Part shown: positions 1 to 13,000 of the stretch, piece by piece
How positions within the stretch are numbered: position 1 is the first letter of the stretch
Layout of the letters: each line of letters starts with the position of its first letter
DNA from: Liolophura sinensis
Lineage: Eukaryota > Mollusca > Polyplacophora > Chitonida > Chitonidae
Assembly (NCBI RefSeq): GCF_032854445.1
Contig: NC_088306.1
Location: 10,256,193 to 10,316,192, forward strand
Direction of reading: 5' to 3'
Length of the DNA: 60,000 nt
Notes under the pieces: generated by a model
The model's database searches: none
Told to the model about the DNA's origin: nothing
What the model saw: only the letters and a program-made list of their open reading frames with translations
Translations under genes and position numbers: made by a program

Positions 1-56
1 CCCAAGGTGAAGGTCACGCTTTGCAACACATCCAGAACACAAAAGTGTAAACTTAC

Positions 57-121
57 AGTTCGTATTCATCCTTGTACAGTTCCATCTCCTCGCCCAGGTA
101 TTCAGAGTAGAGTCCCCAGCC
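57..121 (-). CDS. Minus gene exon 14 (GWGLYSEYLGEE)
   Basis: 65 nt, as in the plus gene, phases 0 to 2, acceptor acttgtcttactag, donor gtaagttt. It encodes GWGLYSEYLGEEMELYKDEY and EL. Its acceptor and first bases are the apparent seed of the adjacent minisatellite. The remaining 3' exons lie beyond position 1; positions 1-56 are intron with nothing recognisable. Confidence 0.92.
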
Positions 122-3100
122 CTAGTAAGACAAGTAAACAACAGGTATAAATCTTAACATGTTCAGAGTAGAGCTCCCCGTCCTAGTAATACAGGTAAAC
201 CACAGGTGTAAACCTAATCATATTCAGAGTACGGTCAACAGCCCTGGTAAGACAGGTAAACCACAATATAAACCTTATCATATTCAGAGTACGGTCAACA
301 GCCCTGGTAAGACAGGTAAACCACAATATAAACCTTATCATATTCAGAGTACGGTCAACAGCCCTGGTAAGACAGGTAAACCACAATATAAACCTTATCA
401 TATTCAGAGTACGGTCAACAGCCCTGGTAAGACAGGTAAACCACAGGTATAAACCTTATCATATTCAGAGTACGGTCAACAGCCCTGGTAAGACAGGTAA
501 ACCACAATATAAACCTTATCATATTCAGAGTACGGTCAACAGCCCTGGTAAGACAGGTAAACCACAGGTATAAACCTTATCATATTCAGAGTACGGTCAA
601 CAGCCCTGGTAAGACAGGTAAACCACAGGTATAAACCTTATCATATTCAGAGTACGGTCAACAGCCCTGGTAAGACAGGTAAACCACAATATAAACCTTA
701 TCATATTCAGAGTACGGTCAACAGCCCTGGTAAGACAGGTAAACCACAGGTATAAACCGTATCATATTCAGAGTACGGTCAACAGCCCTGGTAAGACAGG
801 TAAACCACAGGTGTAAACCTAATCATATTCAGAGTACGGTCAACAGCCCTGGTAAGACAGGTAAACCACAATATAAACCTTATCATATTCAGAGTACGGT
901 CAACAGCCCTGGTAAGACAGGTAAACCACAGGTATAAACCTTATCATATTCAGAGTACGGTCAACAGCCCTGGTAAGACAGGTAAACCACAATATAAACC
1001 TTATCATATTCAGAGTACGGTCAACAGCCCTGGTAAGACAGGTAAACCACAGGTATAAACCTTATCATATTCAGAGTACGGTCAACAGCCCTGGTAAGAC
1101 AGGTAAACCACAGGTATAAACCTTATCATATTCAGAGTACGGTCAACAGCCCTGGTAAGACAGGTAAACCACAATATAAACCTTATCATATTCAGAGTAC
1201 GGTCAACAGCCCTGGTAAGACAGGTAAACCACAGGTATAAACCGTATCATATTCAGAGTACGGTCAACAGCCCTGGTAAGACAGGTAAACCACAGGTGTA
1301 AACCTAATCATATTCAGAGTACGGTCAACAGCCCTGGTAAGACAGGTAAACCACAATATAAACCTTATCATATTCAGAGTACGGTCAACAGCCCTGGTAA
1401 GACAGGTAAACCACAGGTATAAACCTTATCATATTCAGAGTACGGTCAACGGCCCTGGTAAGACAGGTAAACCACAATATAAACCTTATCATATTCAGAG
1501 TACGGTCAACAGCCCTGGTAAGACAGGTAAACCACAATATAAACCTTATCATATTCAGAGTAAGGTCAACAGCCCTGGTAAGACAGGTAAACCACAGGTG
1601 TAAACCGTAACATATTCAGGGTACGGTAAACAGCCCTTGTAAGACAGGTAAACCACAGATGTAAACCTTAACATATTCCGAGTACAGCCCCTAGCCCTAG
1701 TATTACAGACAGGTAAACCACAGATGTAAACCTCAACATATTCAGCGTACATGCACTAGCCTAAGTAAGACAGGTAATCCACAGAGGTAACCACATATTC
1801 AGAGTACAGCCCCCAGCCCTAATAAGACGTTAACCCTTGACACTGAATGTTTTACGCCTTGTACAGGAAGAGCTGCGTTGTCGAAAAGTTTTTGTCATTA
1901 CAATATATGTGCAGATTTATATATTCCTGAGTTCGAAACACACTGCGACTTCCACTGGATAAACTCCGTGACCAATTGTCGAAGTCGAACCACTCAGAGC
2001 TTGATTTGCGTGAGGGCTAAAGCTGTGTTATTAATTCTTCATATATTATCATTCAGTTTGACCGATTTGGGGACGATACTTTTAACGACAGCCGGTCAGT
2101 TAGAGCGGAAGCACTCACATGATTCCTTAGTCTCAGGTTTTAATCAGGAAGTGAACACACCCTGTCTGGGCTAGGAGTCAAACTCGGCAGTATACATCTG
2201 CACATACAGTTTAATACCCAGAATAAAGGATTACCTTGGAATTACATGAACACTGCCAAATTACGAAAGCGTCAGTGGATAAAACATGGTCAGGAATGTT
2301 GTAAATGAAATTACCATTATTATTATTATTATTATTATTATTGTTTTGACTCCACGAAATGCAGCTAAATACCCGAATTCTGTTCTATTCTAGTGATGTA
2401 CAACTAAGTTTTTGCACTTTTACTTTTCTTTCGATGAGAAACTTATAACGTTTACGACTGTAATGTAGGCCTGCACAAAAATTTTAACGTATTACAGCGT
2501 TAAATGCGCTGTTTGGGAAGAAAACAATTGTGACATTTCTGAACTTTACACTGGCCCAAAATCTCACCATCCATTTTAAACTGGACTTTCTTTTCTTCGA
2601 CAACCCAATATATATACATAAATGCATGAACATGCACAAATGAAATTAAAAGGAACGAAATATACGTACAGTTTCCAAGTGTTTGTGTATAATTCTTGGA
2701 CCCGGTGCTAAATACCAATAATTAAATCAGCAAATATATTTAAAAAATCAGCTTCATTGTGTAAAGGGCACATTATATGTACACACACCTAATGACTACT
2801 CGTCGCCATATGACTGAAAACTTGTTAAAACCGACGTTAAACCCCAAACACTTATTCACTGTGTATAGCGATACATTTTGTCAACTGCTGTATACAACAA
2901 TGTAAGACACCAAGATTTGGACAATAACATGTGTGGGCTTGACTGGCTTCGATGGTTAAGGCGCTGGCTCATCGCAACCTTCACAACATTGGTTACTGAG
3001 GTGGGGTGTTCGAATCCAGCCCTCGCTCCTTCCGCTACGGCTTTAAAATAAAGAGTTCTGGAAAAGATCAGTTGTTTATTCCGGGTATTCCGATATCCTC

Positions 3101-6100
3101 CACGCTTAAACCTGATTGCCCTTAACATAAATCAATCGATCAAATCAATCAGACAGCCAATCAACCAATGGTAAGTGTGGTAATTATGAGTACACCACGC
3201 ATTAAGACCACGCGATTTATGTATTCCGTTGATATGTTTTATTTACCAGCACTTAGCATCATAGCTTTTTTTTCATCCGTAACAGTTTTCATGCGTTTCT
3301 TGCAAACTGGAGACATGCCACAAATATAACTGGATTATGACTACTTTCATAATGAATGACATCAGTTGCACAGAATTTTATCTAAATGTCCTAGTCTTTT
3401 GTTTATTATTTCACCATGAATGGGGCCAAGTTATAAGCCTTGTTTGCGGTGGCCCATTGTGTCAAATAAAGTTTAAATAAAATACAACTTGCAAGGGAGG
3501 AAAGGTGCCAGCTTTTTGTGCCATAAGTTGAAGGAGTATCTACTGTATCACAAAGACACGTACATATTTACATGCTAGGAAAGGTACAATACTCATGTTA
3601 TACAGTTATATTTATTACTGGTGCACGGCTTATCGGCAGTCTTTAAATTGAATGTATTTATAAATTGAGCCATTTCTAACAAACATCTCCTCGACTGGTG
3701 ACCATAACTACTGAATGCATTAACTGCCTTTTAAAACGTGAAGAAAAATTGAATATTTTAATTTTTCTGGCATTAAATATAGGCGACTTGGACTGTAGCC
3801 ATGTTGAATCTCTGACAAAAGTGTTTCATGCGGTAGTACATAAAGTCAAAGGCACATTGTACGATTCACCATGATATTCTTTTGTTAGAGGTCCAACATG
3901 GCCACGAGCCCACTAGTCTAGTCAGGCATATACTGGATTCAAATCGACATTTTTCGTGCCGCGCGCATGCGAAATGGTAAAGCTACAGGAATAACGTGCG
4001 CAGCGCAGCCAACTCACCTCGATATACGCTGTATAAGCAGGAAAAGCGAGGGGGACGTTGTACATGCTATAGGCAGTAAATTTCCGGAAATCCGGCAATG
4101 GCAGTAAACTTGCTGCACTGATCTGGAGACAAACGGCACAGAAAACAAGCAATATGAAGCAGAATCTGGTTCACGCATCACTCACCTCGGTGTACGACGT
4201 GTAACTGGGAAAGCTAAACGGTATCTTGAATCGACGAGAACCTAAGCGATACTTTCGGAAATTGGGCTGATCCAAGAGCAAACTGGCGCTAATCTGAAAA
4301 GTGAGTGACTTCTCAAGGCATCTTTGATGTAGCAACACAGAACGGTTTTACAATGACCTAGGATCCTCTCGACAATGCGATCGCTGTGAGTTGAAGTCCA
4401 GCTCATGCTGGCCTTCTCTTTAGCTGTGCGTGGGAGGGTCTTCCAGAATCCTTGGGATGGTCGTCAGTTGTCCCCGGGCTCTGCCCGGTTTCGTCCCACC
4501 ATAATGCTGGACGCCGTCTTATTGATCAGTGAAATACCGTTGAGTACGGCGTAAAACACCAATCAGATAAATAAATAAATAAATAATAAAATAAGCCATT
4601 CTCGAATGTCAAAAATACCAAGTACGACAACAGGTAATTTTTTGATTGGCCGAAAATTATAGAGCAAACAAGAGTATATCCAGCTCAACAGATAACGGAA
4701 TGACCTCCGTACACACAAAAAAGGTTCAAACAGCGGATCAGAGTACTTGACGATGTCATAAATTTCAATTCTTTTTCAAGAATTTGACAAATGCTGACTC
4801 AGTACCAAAAGCTATGTCATTTCAAATATAATCATAAGTAAAATTGTTCCCAGATATATAATCATCAGTCATTTCTCAAAGAAAAAAAAACGTTAAAAAT
4901 ATTTCTGATTTTCATAGAAGAAACATACCAGTGGAATGTTAAACACTAATATATGGACAAAAATATGTCAGAGCTATCCTACATTCATAATTATATTATA
5001 GGTATGATCATTTTACTTTGGAAAGTGCCCGGCCAGCTATTGATGCATGTTTCATTTCTCAGAGTTGCAAATGAATGGATCCAACACATCCGATGTCCCA
5101 CCATCCCCTCTAGTGACAACGTTACTTTTGATTTCATTCCCAGTGAAAGCAGTTGTGACATCATAAAAAAGACTGAACATTTGTAACCAATGTGTGGGAC
5201 ATCCAGTGGACCTATTTGCAACAATATTGCCTATGATTGGTCAGTTGCGTTTTCTTAATTGACAGTTCGGAAAGGTCTATTTTAAGTTAACATCTATAAA
5301 GCCTAATATGATCGCCCTCAATCTAACTGACCGTACGTGGGCAGGCCTGCCAGCAACCTGCGGATGGCCGTGGGTTTCCCCCGGGCTCTGCCCGGTTTCC
5401 ACCCACCATAATGCTGGCAGCCGTCGTATAAGTGAAATATTCTTGAATACGGCATAAAACAGCAATCAAATAATCAAATCAGTCTGAGAAGCTAGCCCGA
5501 AAAGAACTGTACAAAGTGGTCCATGACCTGTCAGGTAAGGTACAACACCTACCTGCATATGGTGCCCCGGGTTTGCTTCATGCAAGGTCAAGGCCATCAT
5601 GTCAAATGTATTTCTAAGATAACAGAAGTGTATTTGTATTAGTATAAAATTACATTTAATTAAATGCAATTCAGAACTAAGCTGTTCTCGTGTTGATAGA
5701 AAAAAATACGGGAAAATATTCTGATATAAGATTCTAGTAAGACTGATCTTACTATAACGTTGTGGTAACGCATCACGGATGTTGCCCTGGGGCCACTTTC
5801 ACAAAGTGATTGTAGGCTAAGTTGATTGTAACTACCATGACGACACATGTTGAGAACATCTGCTGCTTCCAGTCCACGTAGGCTACGATCGTTTTTGTGC
5901 CAGACGCCCCTGACGTTTTTGGAGGACATTGTGGCGATGTTGTGGGGACGTTGCGGCGAGGTTATTGGACGGTGACATTACGTTGACGTTATCTGACACT
6001 GTTGTGACTCCATTACTGATACAAGGTCATGAATAAATGCTATGGAATAAAACGAATATTAAATATTTCAGCTGCCAAGAATTTCTTAACGACGTAACTC

Positions 6101-9100
6101 CTCCGCATGTTGTCTAGCAACCGGCAGGGCCCTGACCTTTGGAACGCGAGTGGTCGTTACTTGCATGGTGTAAAAGTTGAAATTTAGATACATTTGTTTT
6201 ATAATACCATTGATCGGTGGACAAATATTTAATTTCTAAGACGAAAAATAAGTTTTAAGATCGTATTTCAAATTTTGATTTAAGTCTGAAATCCCTTTGT
6301 CGAATCGGTCTCAGGGGATAACAGTGATGCCATGGGGGAAGTTACACTGACGTTATAGGGAAATTGGGGCGGCGTTATCAACACCTTGCTGGGACGCTAT
6401 GTGGAAATAACGGTGACGTTATGGGGAAATTACGGTGACGTTATGGGAAAATTGCGGCGACCTTGTAGACATATAGCGGTAACGTTATAGGGAATTTACG
6501 GTGATGTCACGGTTACTTCTTGGCGATATTACGGTGACATTATGGACGCCATTTGGATATTGCAGTGACGTTACGGGGATAATGCAGTGACGCTGTTTGG
6601 ACATTGCAGTGACGTTTTGGCGACATTGCTGTTACATTATGGGACATTGTGGTGACGTTAAGGAGGCATTGCCGTGACTTCTTGGGGACATTTGCAGTGC
6701 CCTAATAGGGTGATTACAGTGACGTTATAGGGACTTCGAGGTGACGTTATAGGGACATTGTGGTGATTTCAGGGGGACATTGTAATGACGTTATGGGACG
6801 TCATAGGGACGCTATGGGGCGTTGTGATGATTTCATGTGTGAAGTTGATGTGTCGTTATGGGGACATTGCGGTGACGTTACGGGGGTATATATATAGCTG
6901 TGACGTACTTACGTAGCGTTTGGTCTGAGGACATTTACCCAGAAGATACCAGGGCGGGATCCATCCGCAGATCCTGGCGAGTAGGCTCCCCCTGGACCAT
7001 CATACGGCATGGGCTTTATCCTGATGACAATACATTTCTTTATCAATAGAAACTTAATGAAAGCTTAATAATAAGGAATAAGAACGACGTTCATATATTC
7101 TTATTTAAAATTACAATCAGTTTGATGTTATTGCGTTATCAGTACCAACACTTTCAGTCTTTCAATCCTTGCTGGAAACATATTGGCGACCATTCACCTG
7201 ACAAATCAGTCCAGGTGCACTAAATAATCACGGGGGAGGGGGTTCACATCTACCGTCAGAATACTTACTCTAGAGGTAAGTTGGGTATATTCTCAAAATA
7301 ATCCTTCAGTTTTTTGTTGACTCTGTTATAGACAATGCTCTTGTATTCTTCAAGTATCGCCTCCTGCAATCAACAGTTGTACAGAATTTTTGGCGTACAC
7401 TCTGACAAGGATTTACAATGGGTGGTGATCATTTGAGACATATCTGTATTCTACTATTGCAATGCTACTGTGATACTTTAAACATGTCTCCTACTGTTTC
7501 AAAGTAGTATTTAAATTGTAACGACATTATTGCAAATACTTCCCTTGTCATACAATTTGTTTTATTTAAATATTTATTATAACTGAACGCAGCGACATAA
7601 GTGTTATATTCTGGAATACGTTGTCAAACACCAATCAAATAAATAAATAATAAAATATTTGATATAAATGTGTAAATATAGAATATAAAGTCACCAGTAT
7701 AAAGCGAATCTTGTCCATGCATTATACACTGAGTTATCGGAAGTTTTGACGGCCTTCAAGTAAAGCAAACACACACTGGTCCTTTGTTTATATATTGGAT
7801 CGTTAACCGCCATACTCACCTATATGCCTGTTGTCAGTTTTATGGGAGGAGGAAACTGGTGTGATAGCGTAAACCACCGACATTTGGCAAGTTTCTGACG
7901 AACTTTTCCACTTACGATGTACAGATAAGTACACCTTTTAGTGGGAGACAAGTGGTCTTCAGCGACATAAAAATAATCCCTTATGTGCCAACAAGACAGA
8001 TATTATTTATCTGTTTCAGGTATATGGGTTCAGATTTATGTGAATTCTCCGAGTTTTGCCAACTTACCCCTGAACTCAGTTTAAACTGTGGGTCTGCCTT
8101 CAGGAGCTGAAAGTATTCCCTAATGGTTCCGTTGAAATCTTTTCCACGTATGATCTGAATTGATAAAAAAAAGATGCGTTTAAAAATAAGTCTACTAATG
8201 AAGTTCAAATTTCCAGGGCAGCAGAACAAATCTGTGTTCACAGGCTGTAGTCACTATCCACAGCAGATAAAGGCAATGGGAATCTCACGAGTGAGTGAGT
8301 GAGTGAGTGCTTGGGGTTTAACGTCGTACTCAACAATTTTTCAGTCATATGACGACGAAAGAATCCTTAGGGGCCATGTACGTGTAATGTGCCTCCTTCT
8401 TGCAGGACGGATTTCCACCGCTCTTTTATTTAGTGCTGCTTCACTGAGACGACTTACCGAAGGCAAGTAAGCCGCCCCGCCCGAGCCATTATACTGATAC
8501 GGGTCAACCAGTCGTTGCACTATCCCCTTCATGCTGAACGCCAAGCGAGGAAGTTACAATTTCCTCTTTTAAAGTCTTAGGTGAGACTCGATCAAGGATT
8601 GATCCCGGATCTACCGGTCCCGAGGAATCTCACGAAGGTATTGATGTGCACATATGACCACAGTACCGAGTGACTAAACAAGTGACTCACAATATAACCA
8701 GATGAGTGTTATGACTCAGCTTATCGGGTCAAATGACTTAATTTTCTGAGTCGAATTAGCTCAATCGTATAATCGTATAAGATTTTTGAGTCAATTGACC
8801 CAAACTTTTCTATCAGTGAGCCTTTGCCAGAGCAAATCAGTAAGAAGTAGCTGAGAACTGACAAGCCATTGCTCCCTTTTTGTTGAACTCCACAGGCCTA
8901 CTTAAGAATTCTATTGCCCTTATACCACGGTGGTCAGTTTTATGGGCGGAGAAAACCTCAGTGCCCGGGAAAACCCCCCAACTTTTGGCAGGTTACTGAC
9001 GATTTTTTTCAAATGCGAGGTATCCAGATATCAACACAGCATATTAGTGGGACACACAGCCAAACCACTGAGAAACATATATATATATATATATATTAAA

Positions 9101-10014
9101 AGACAAGACCACACTAGACCAAATGCATATATTCATCCAAAGTGGCCTAGATGAAGTATTTAAAGTCAAGCCTGTTATTATTGTGACGTTGCAAAACCGC
9201 GAGATATCGCAGTTCACAGTAAGCAATATCGCGCAAATGGAGAAAATCGAAAGCGTCGCCATGGGATCAGACACAACCAATCAAGAGTGAGTTATTTTTG
9301 TCACTTGAGAACCCAGCGGATTTCGCTTACGTCATCCTAACACCGTTTTTTCCTTTACGCCATATGTGCATTGGGGAACGAGTGACGCGACATCGTGTTT
9401 CCGGTTGCTCAAACATTATGTATCATATGGTCACTTAACACTTCCTGATTAGAAGTTTACTGATGAAGTTACCAAGCACGGACATTTAGGTCCACTTAAA
9501 CAGCGTTTCCTAAATACCAAAGGTTATACTGTATGTTGTCCTTTTTCTTTTAGCAAAAGTAGGTCTACTTACCTTTAACATCTGTCCGCTTATACGAGAC
9601 ACTTCCTGAAGGCCAAGTTCATGGATTTCTTCAGCGGTCTTGTCTTCTGATAGATGCCATTTCAAACATGCCTTATAGTACTCCTGACCTCTGTGCCAAG
9701 AACTAACACCCCATCCAGCACGGGTTGCTGGTATGTATTCCTACGCGAGAGATGGGTAGAAACACAAAATTCAGGTTCATAAATACCTGGCAAGTCGCAA
9801 TACCCCCTACACATGTCCACGGTAAACAACTAATAACAGTGCACAGTTTATTTATTTATTTGATTGGTCTTTTACGCCGTACTCAAGAATATTTTACTTA
9901 TTCACTCATGGTAGGAGGAAACCGGGCATAGCCCGGGGGAAACCCACGACCATCCGCAGGTTGCTGCCAGACCTTTCCACGTACGCATAGTGCACAATTA
10001 AGAGTTTATATATG

Positions 10015-10046
<32 letters not shown>

Positions 10047-13000
10047 TGTATGCATGTGTATGCTTAGGTTTTAACGTCGTATTTAACCATTTTTCAGCCA
10101 TATGACGACAAGGAGGCATTACGTGTGTGTACATATGCTCTGTCTTCTTGTGACAGGGTGAGTCCATGCCGCCAAAGCGCTGCCTCCACTGAAGTGTCAT
10201 GCCGAAGATATCAGACATGACATCCCACCCAGTCACACTACAATGACATCGGGCCAGCCAATCCAATTTCCTTGCTCTCACCTTTCAGTACTCAACACCA
10301 AGCGAGCCACCAACAAGTACTATTTTGAAAGTATTTGGTATGCCCCGACCCAGGTTTGATCGAGGCGCACTTTCTACTCATTAGGACACCGACACGGTCT
10401 AAACGTTAACGTATGTAATGTATAAATATGTAGAAATAGTCTAGAAGCTATAAGCATACACAAATTTATTTATTTATTTATTTGATTGGTGTTTTACGCC
10501 GTACTCAAGAATATTTCAAGAATATATACGACGGTGGCCAGTATTATGGAGGGTGGAAACCGGGCACAGCCAGGGGGAACCCGCGACCATCCGCAGGTTG
10601 CTGCAAGACCTTCCCACTTACGGCCGGAGAGGAAGCCAGCTTGAGCTGGATTTGAACTCACAGCGATCGTATTGGTGAGCATACACAAATATAGCTCACA
10701 AAGTGTTCATGTATGCTTCCGTACAAATGTCTGGCGGAAATGAGCGAACTACTAAAACACAACACAGGGTCATTCATGTTCGCATAAAGCGTCACTACTT
10801 TCCGCAATCAATCGGCTTTGACCATTGACGTCGTATGTTCTCGGCGAATTGGCGGTCTTACGTCAGGAGGTATGTCATGGATCTGTGGAAAGGTGGTAGT
10901 TACGTTAGTTACGGCCGACGTCGTATAGCTGAAATATTCTTGAGAATGGTGAAATATTCTTGAGAACGGCGATAAATCGCAATCAAATAAAACACATCAT
11001 CATGGCGTTTGTTGGCTGCGTTGAAAGAAGTGCGACACTCTAAACCACACGTTCTTGAACATAGGTGTATATATTCGAATATAGTTCTCAATGTAATGGT
11101 TATGGATATCTTTATTCATTTATTTGATTGGTGTCCGTGAACAAGAACATTTCACTCGTACATGACGGTCCGGTTTATCGGTAGATTAAACCACCGACCT
11201 TCGGCAAGTATCCGACAAACCTCTTGATTTAAAGCCGCAAAAAAGATAGATTCAAAAAGATAAATAATAAATAAATAAATAAATTCAACAGTTAAATAGC
11301 ATGTACCAGAAAGCACTTGAGAACTTGATGAACAGAACGAGCGGAAGGCAAGTTCTCGGCAAATTAGCAACTCATGGTATAAACGACCAATGATGACTTT
11401 TATATGGAATAATTACAGAAAGAGGCGTGTGTCATGCATGTTGTTTGCCACAGGTACACAGAGGTGAGTAAAACTTACGTTTTCCAGGAAGGTTTTAAAC
11501 TCCCGGTAAGGATTCATAACGTTGTTGATAAGCACGACTACTGCACGGCCTCTTAATTCATTTCTGGAATAGGATTGAAACTTTTAAGTAGCAGCAAGAA
11601 AACAGACGTTTTGCTGTTTCTCAGGTTGGAAAATGGCTAAGATTTGGGTTCACTAAAAGAAGATTTTTGTGCTTGCTTTCATATCAACGGATGGATTCGC
11701 TATTTTATTTTAATTACCAAGATTTATAAGCTTCCGTGATCTATTTTCTGACGCATGAACTTAAGACGGGCCTCCGTGGCTCACTTGGTTAGCTCGCTAG
11801 CGCAGCGTAATGACCCAGGAGCCTCTTACCAATACGGTCGCTGTGAGTTCAAGTCCAGCTCATGCAGGATTCCTCTCCGGCCGTACGTGGGCAGGTCTGC
11901 CAACAACCTGCGGATGGTCGTGGGTTTACGCTCGGGACTGCCCGGAATCCGGGACACCATAATGCTGGCTGCCGTCGTATAAGTGAAATATTCTTGAGTA
12001 CGGCGTAAAATACCAATCAATTAAATAAATAAACGTAATATTCTGAACACTGTAAAATACGTATACACAGATATTTTTGCATGATGAATTTTTATAGCAA
12101 GCTAATTCTGTTCCAGACGTTGGGGAGCGGTTCATAATGTGCCAATTTCAGCCATAATCATTAGAAATATTACTAGAGGAAGTCACTGTTTGTTTTTACC
12201 AACTTGTCTTCCTAATGTTGCCCAAAACTTACTTCTTTTCTTCAGAGAGAGTAAGATTATCCAATGTCTCGTTGAACGGTCCAAATAAGGAAAACTGAAT
12301 GACGTCATCAGTAAGGAACTTTTCAATTTGACCTGGAACTCGACTCTAAAGAAAAGAAACAGTAAATGTGAATCGCCCTTGTTTTCACGCTTTGCTATGC
12401 CCAAACCCACGCTTGCTCCGCTCCCTATGCTTGCTGTGCTATACCCAAAACAACTCCTTCCCCGCTCTTTATACTTGCTATACTATACCTCACACAACGT
12501 CTGCTCCGCTACCTATGCTCACTACACAATGCCCCACGCAACGATTGCCCCGCTCCCTATGCTCGCTATGCTATACCCCAAACGACGCTTGCTCCGCTTC
12601 CTATGCTCACTACTCTATACCCCACACACCGATTACTCCGCTCCCTATGCTCACTACACTAATGCTAGCTACACTATACCCCACACAACGATTGCTCCGC
12701 TTCCTATGCTCACTACACTAATACTCGCTACACTATACCCCACACAACGATTGCTCCGGTCCCTATGCTCGCTACACTATACCCCACACAACGATTGCCC
12801 CGCTCCCTATGCTCGCTATACTATACCCCAAACAACGATTGCTCCACTACCTATGCTCGCTACACTATACCCCACACAACCACTGCTCCGCTCCCTATGC
12901 TCACTACACTATACCCCACACAACGATTGCCCCGCTCCCTATGCTCGCTATGCTATACCCCACACAACGATTGCTCCGCTCCCTATGCTCACTACACTAT

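Noticed and set aside
183-452. Open frames over the 60-bp array on both strands
   Set aside because: They end as soon as a 61-bp unit shifts the frame; the array is intronic.
141-1830. CRISPR array
   Set aside because: Direct repeats are contiguous with no unique spacers, and the context is an animal intron.
11768-11850. Possible functional tRNA gene
   Set aside because: A- and B-box-like motifs are present, but they are the head of a SINE with core and TAAA tail; no complete cloverleaf.
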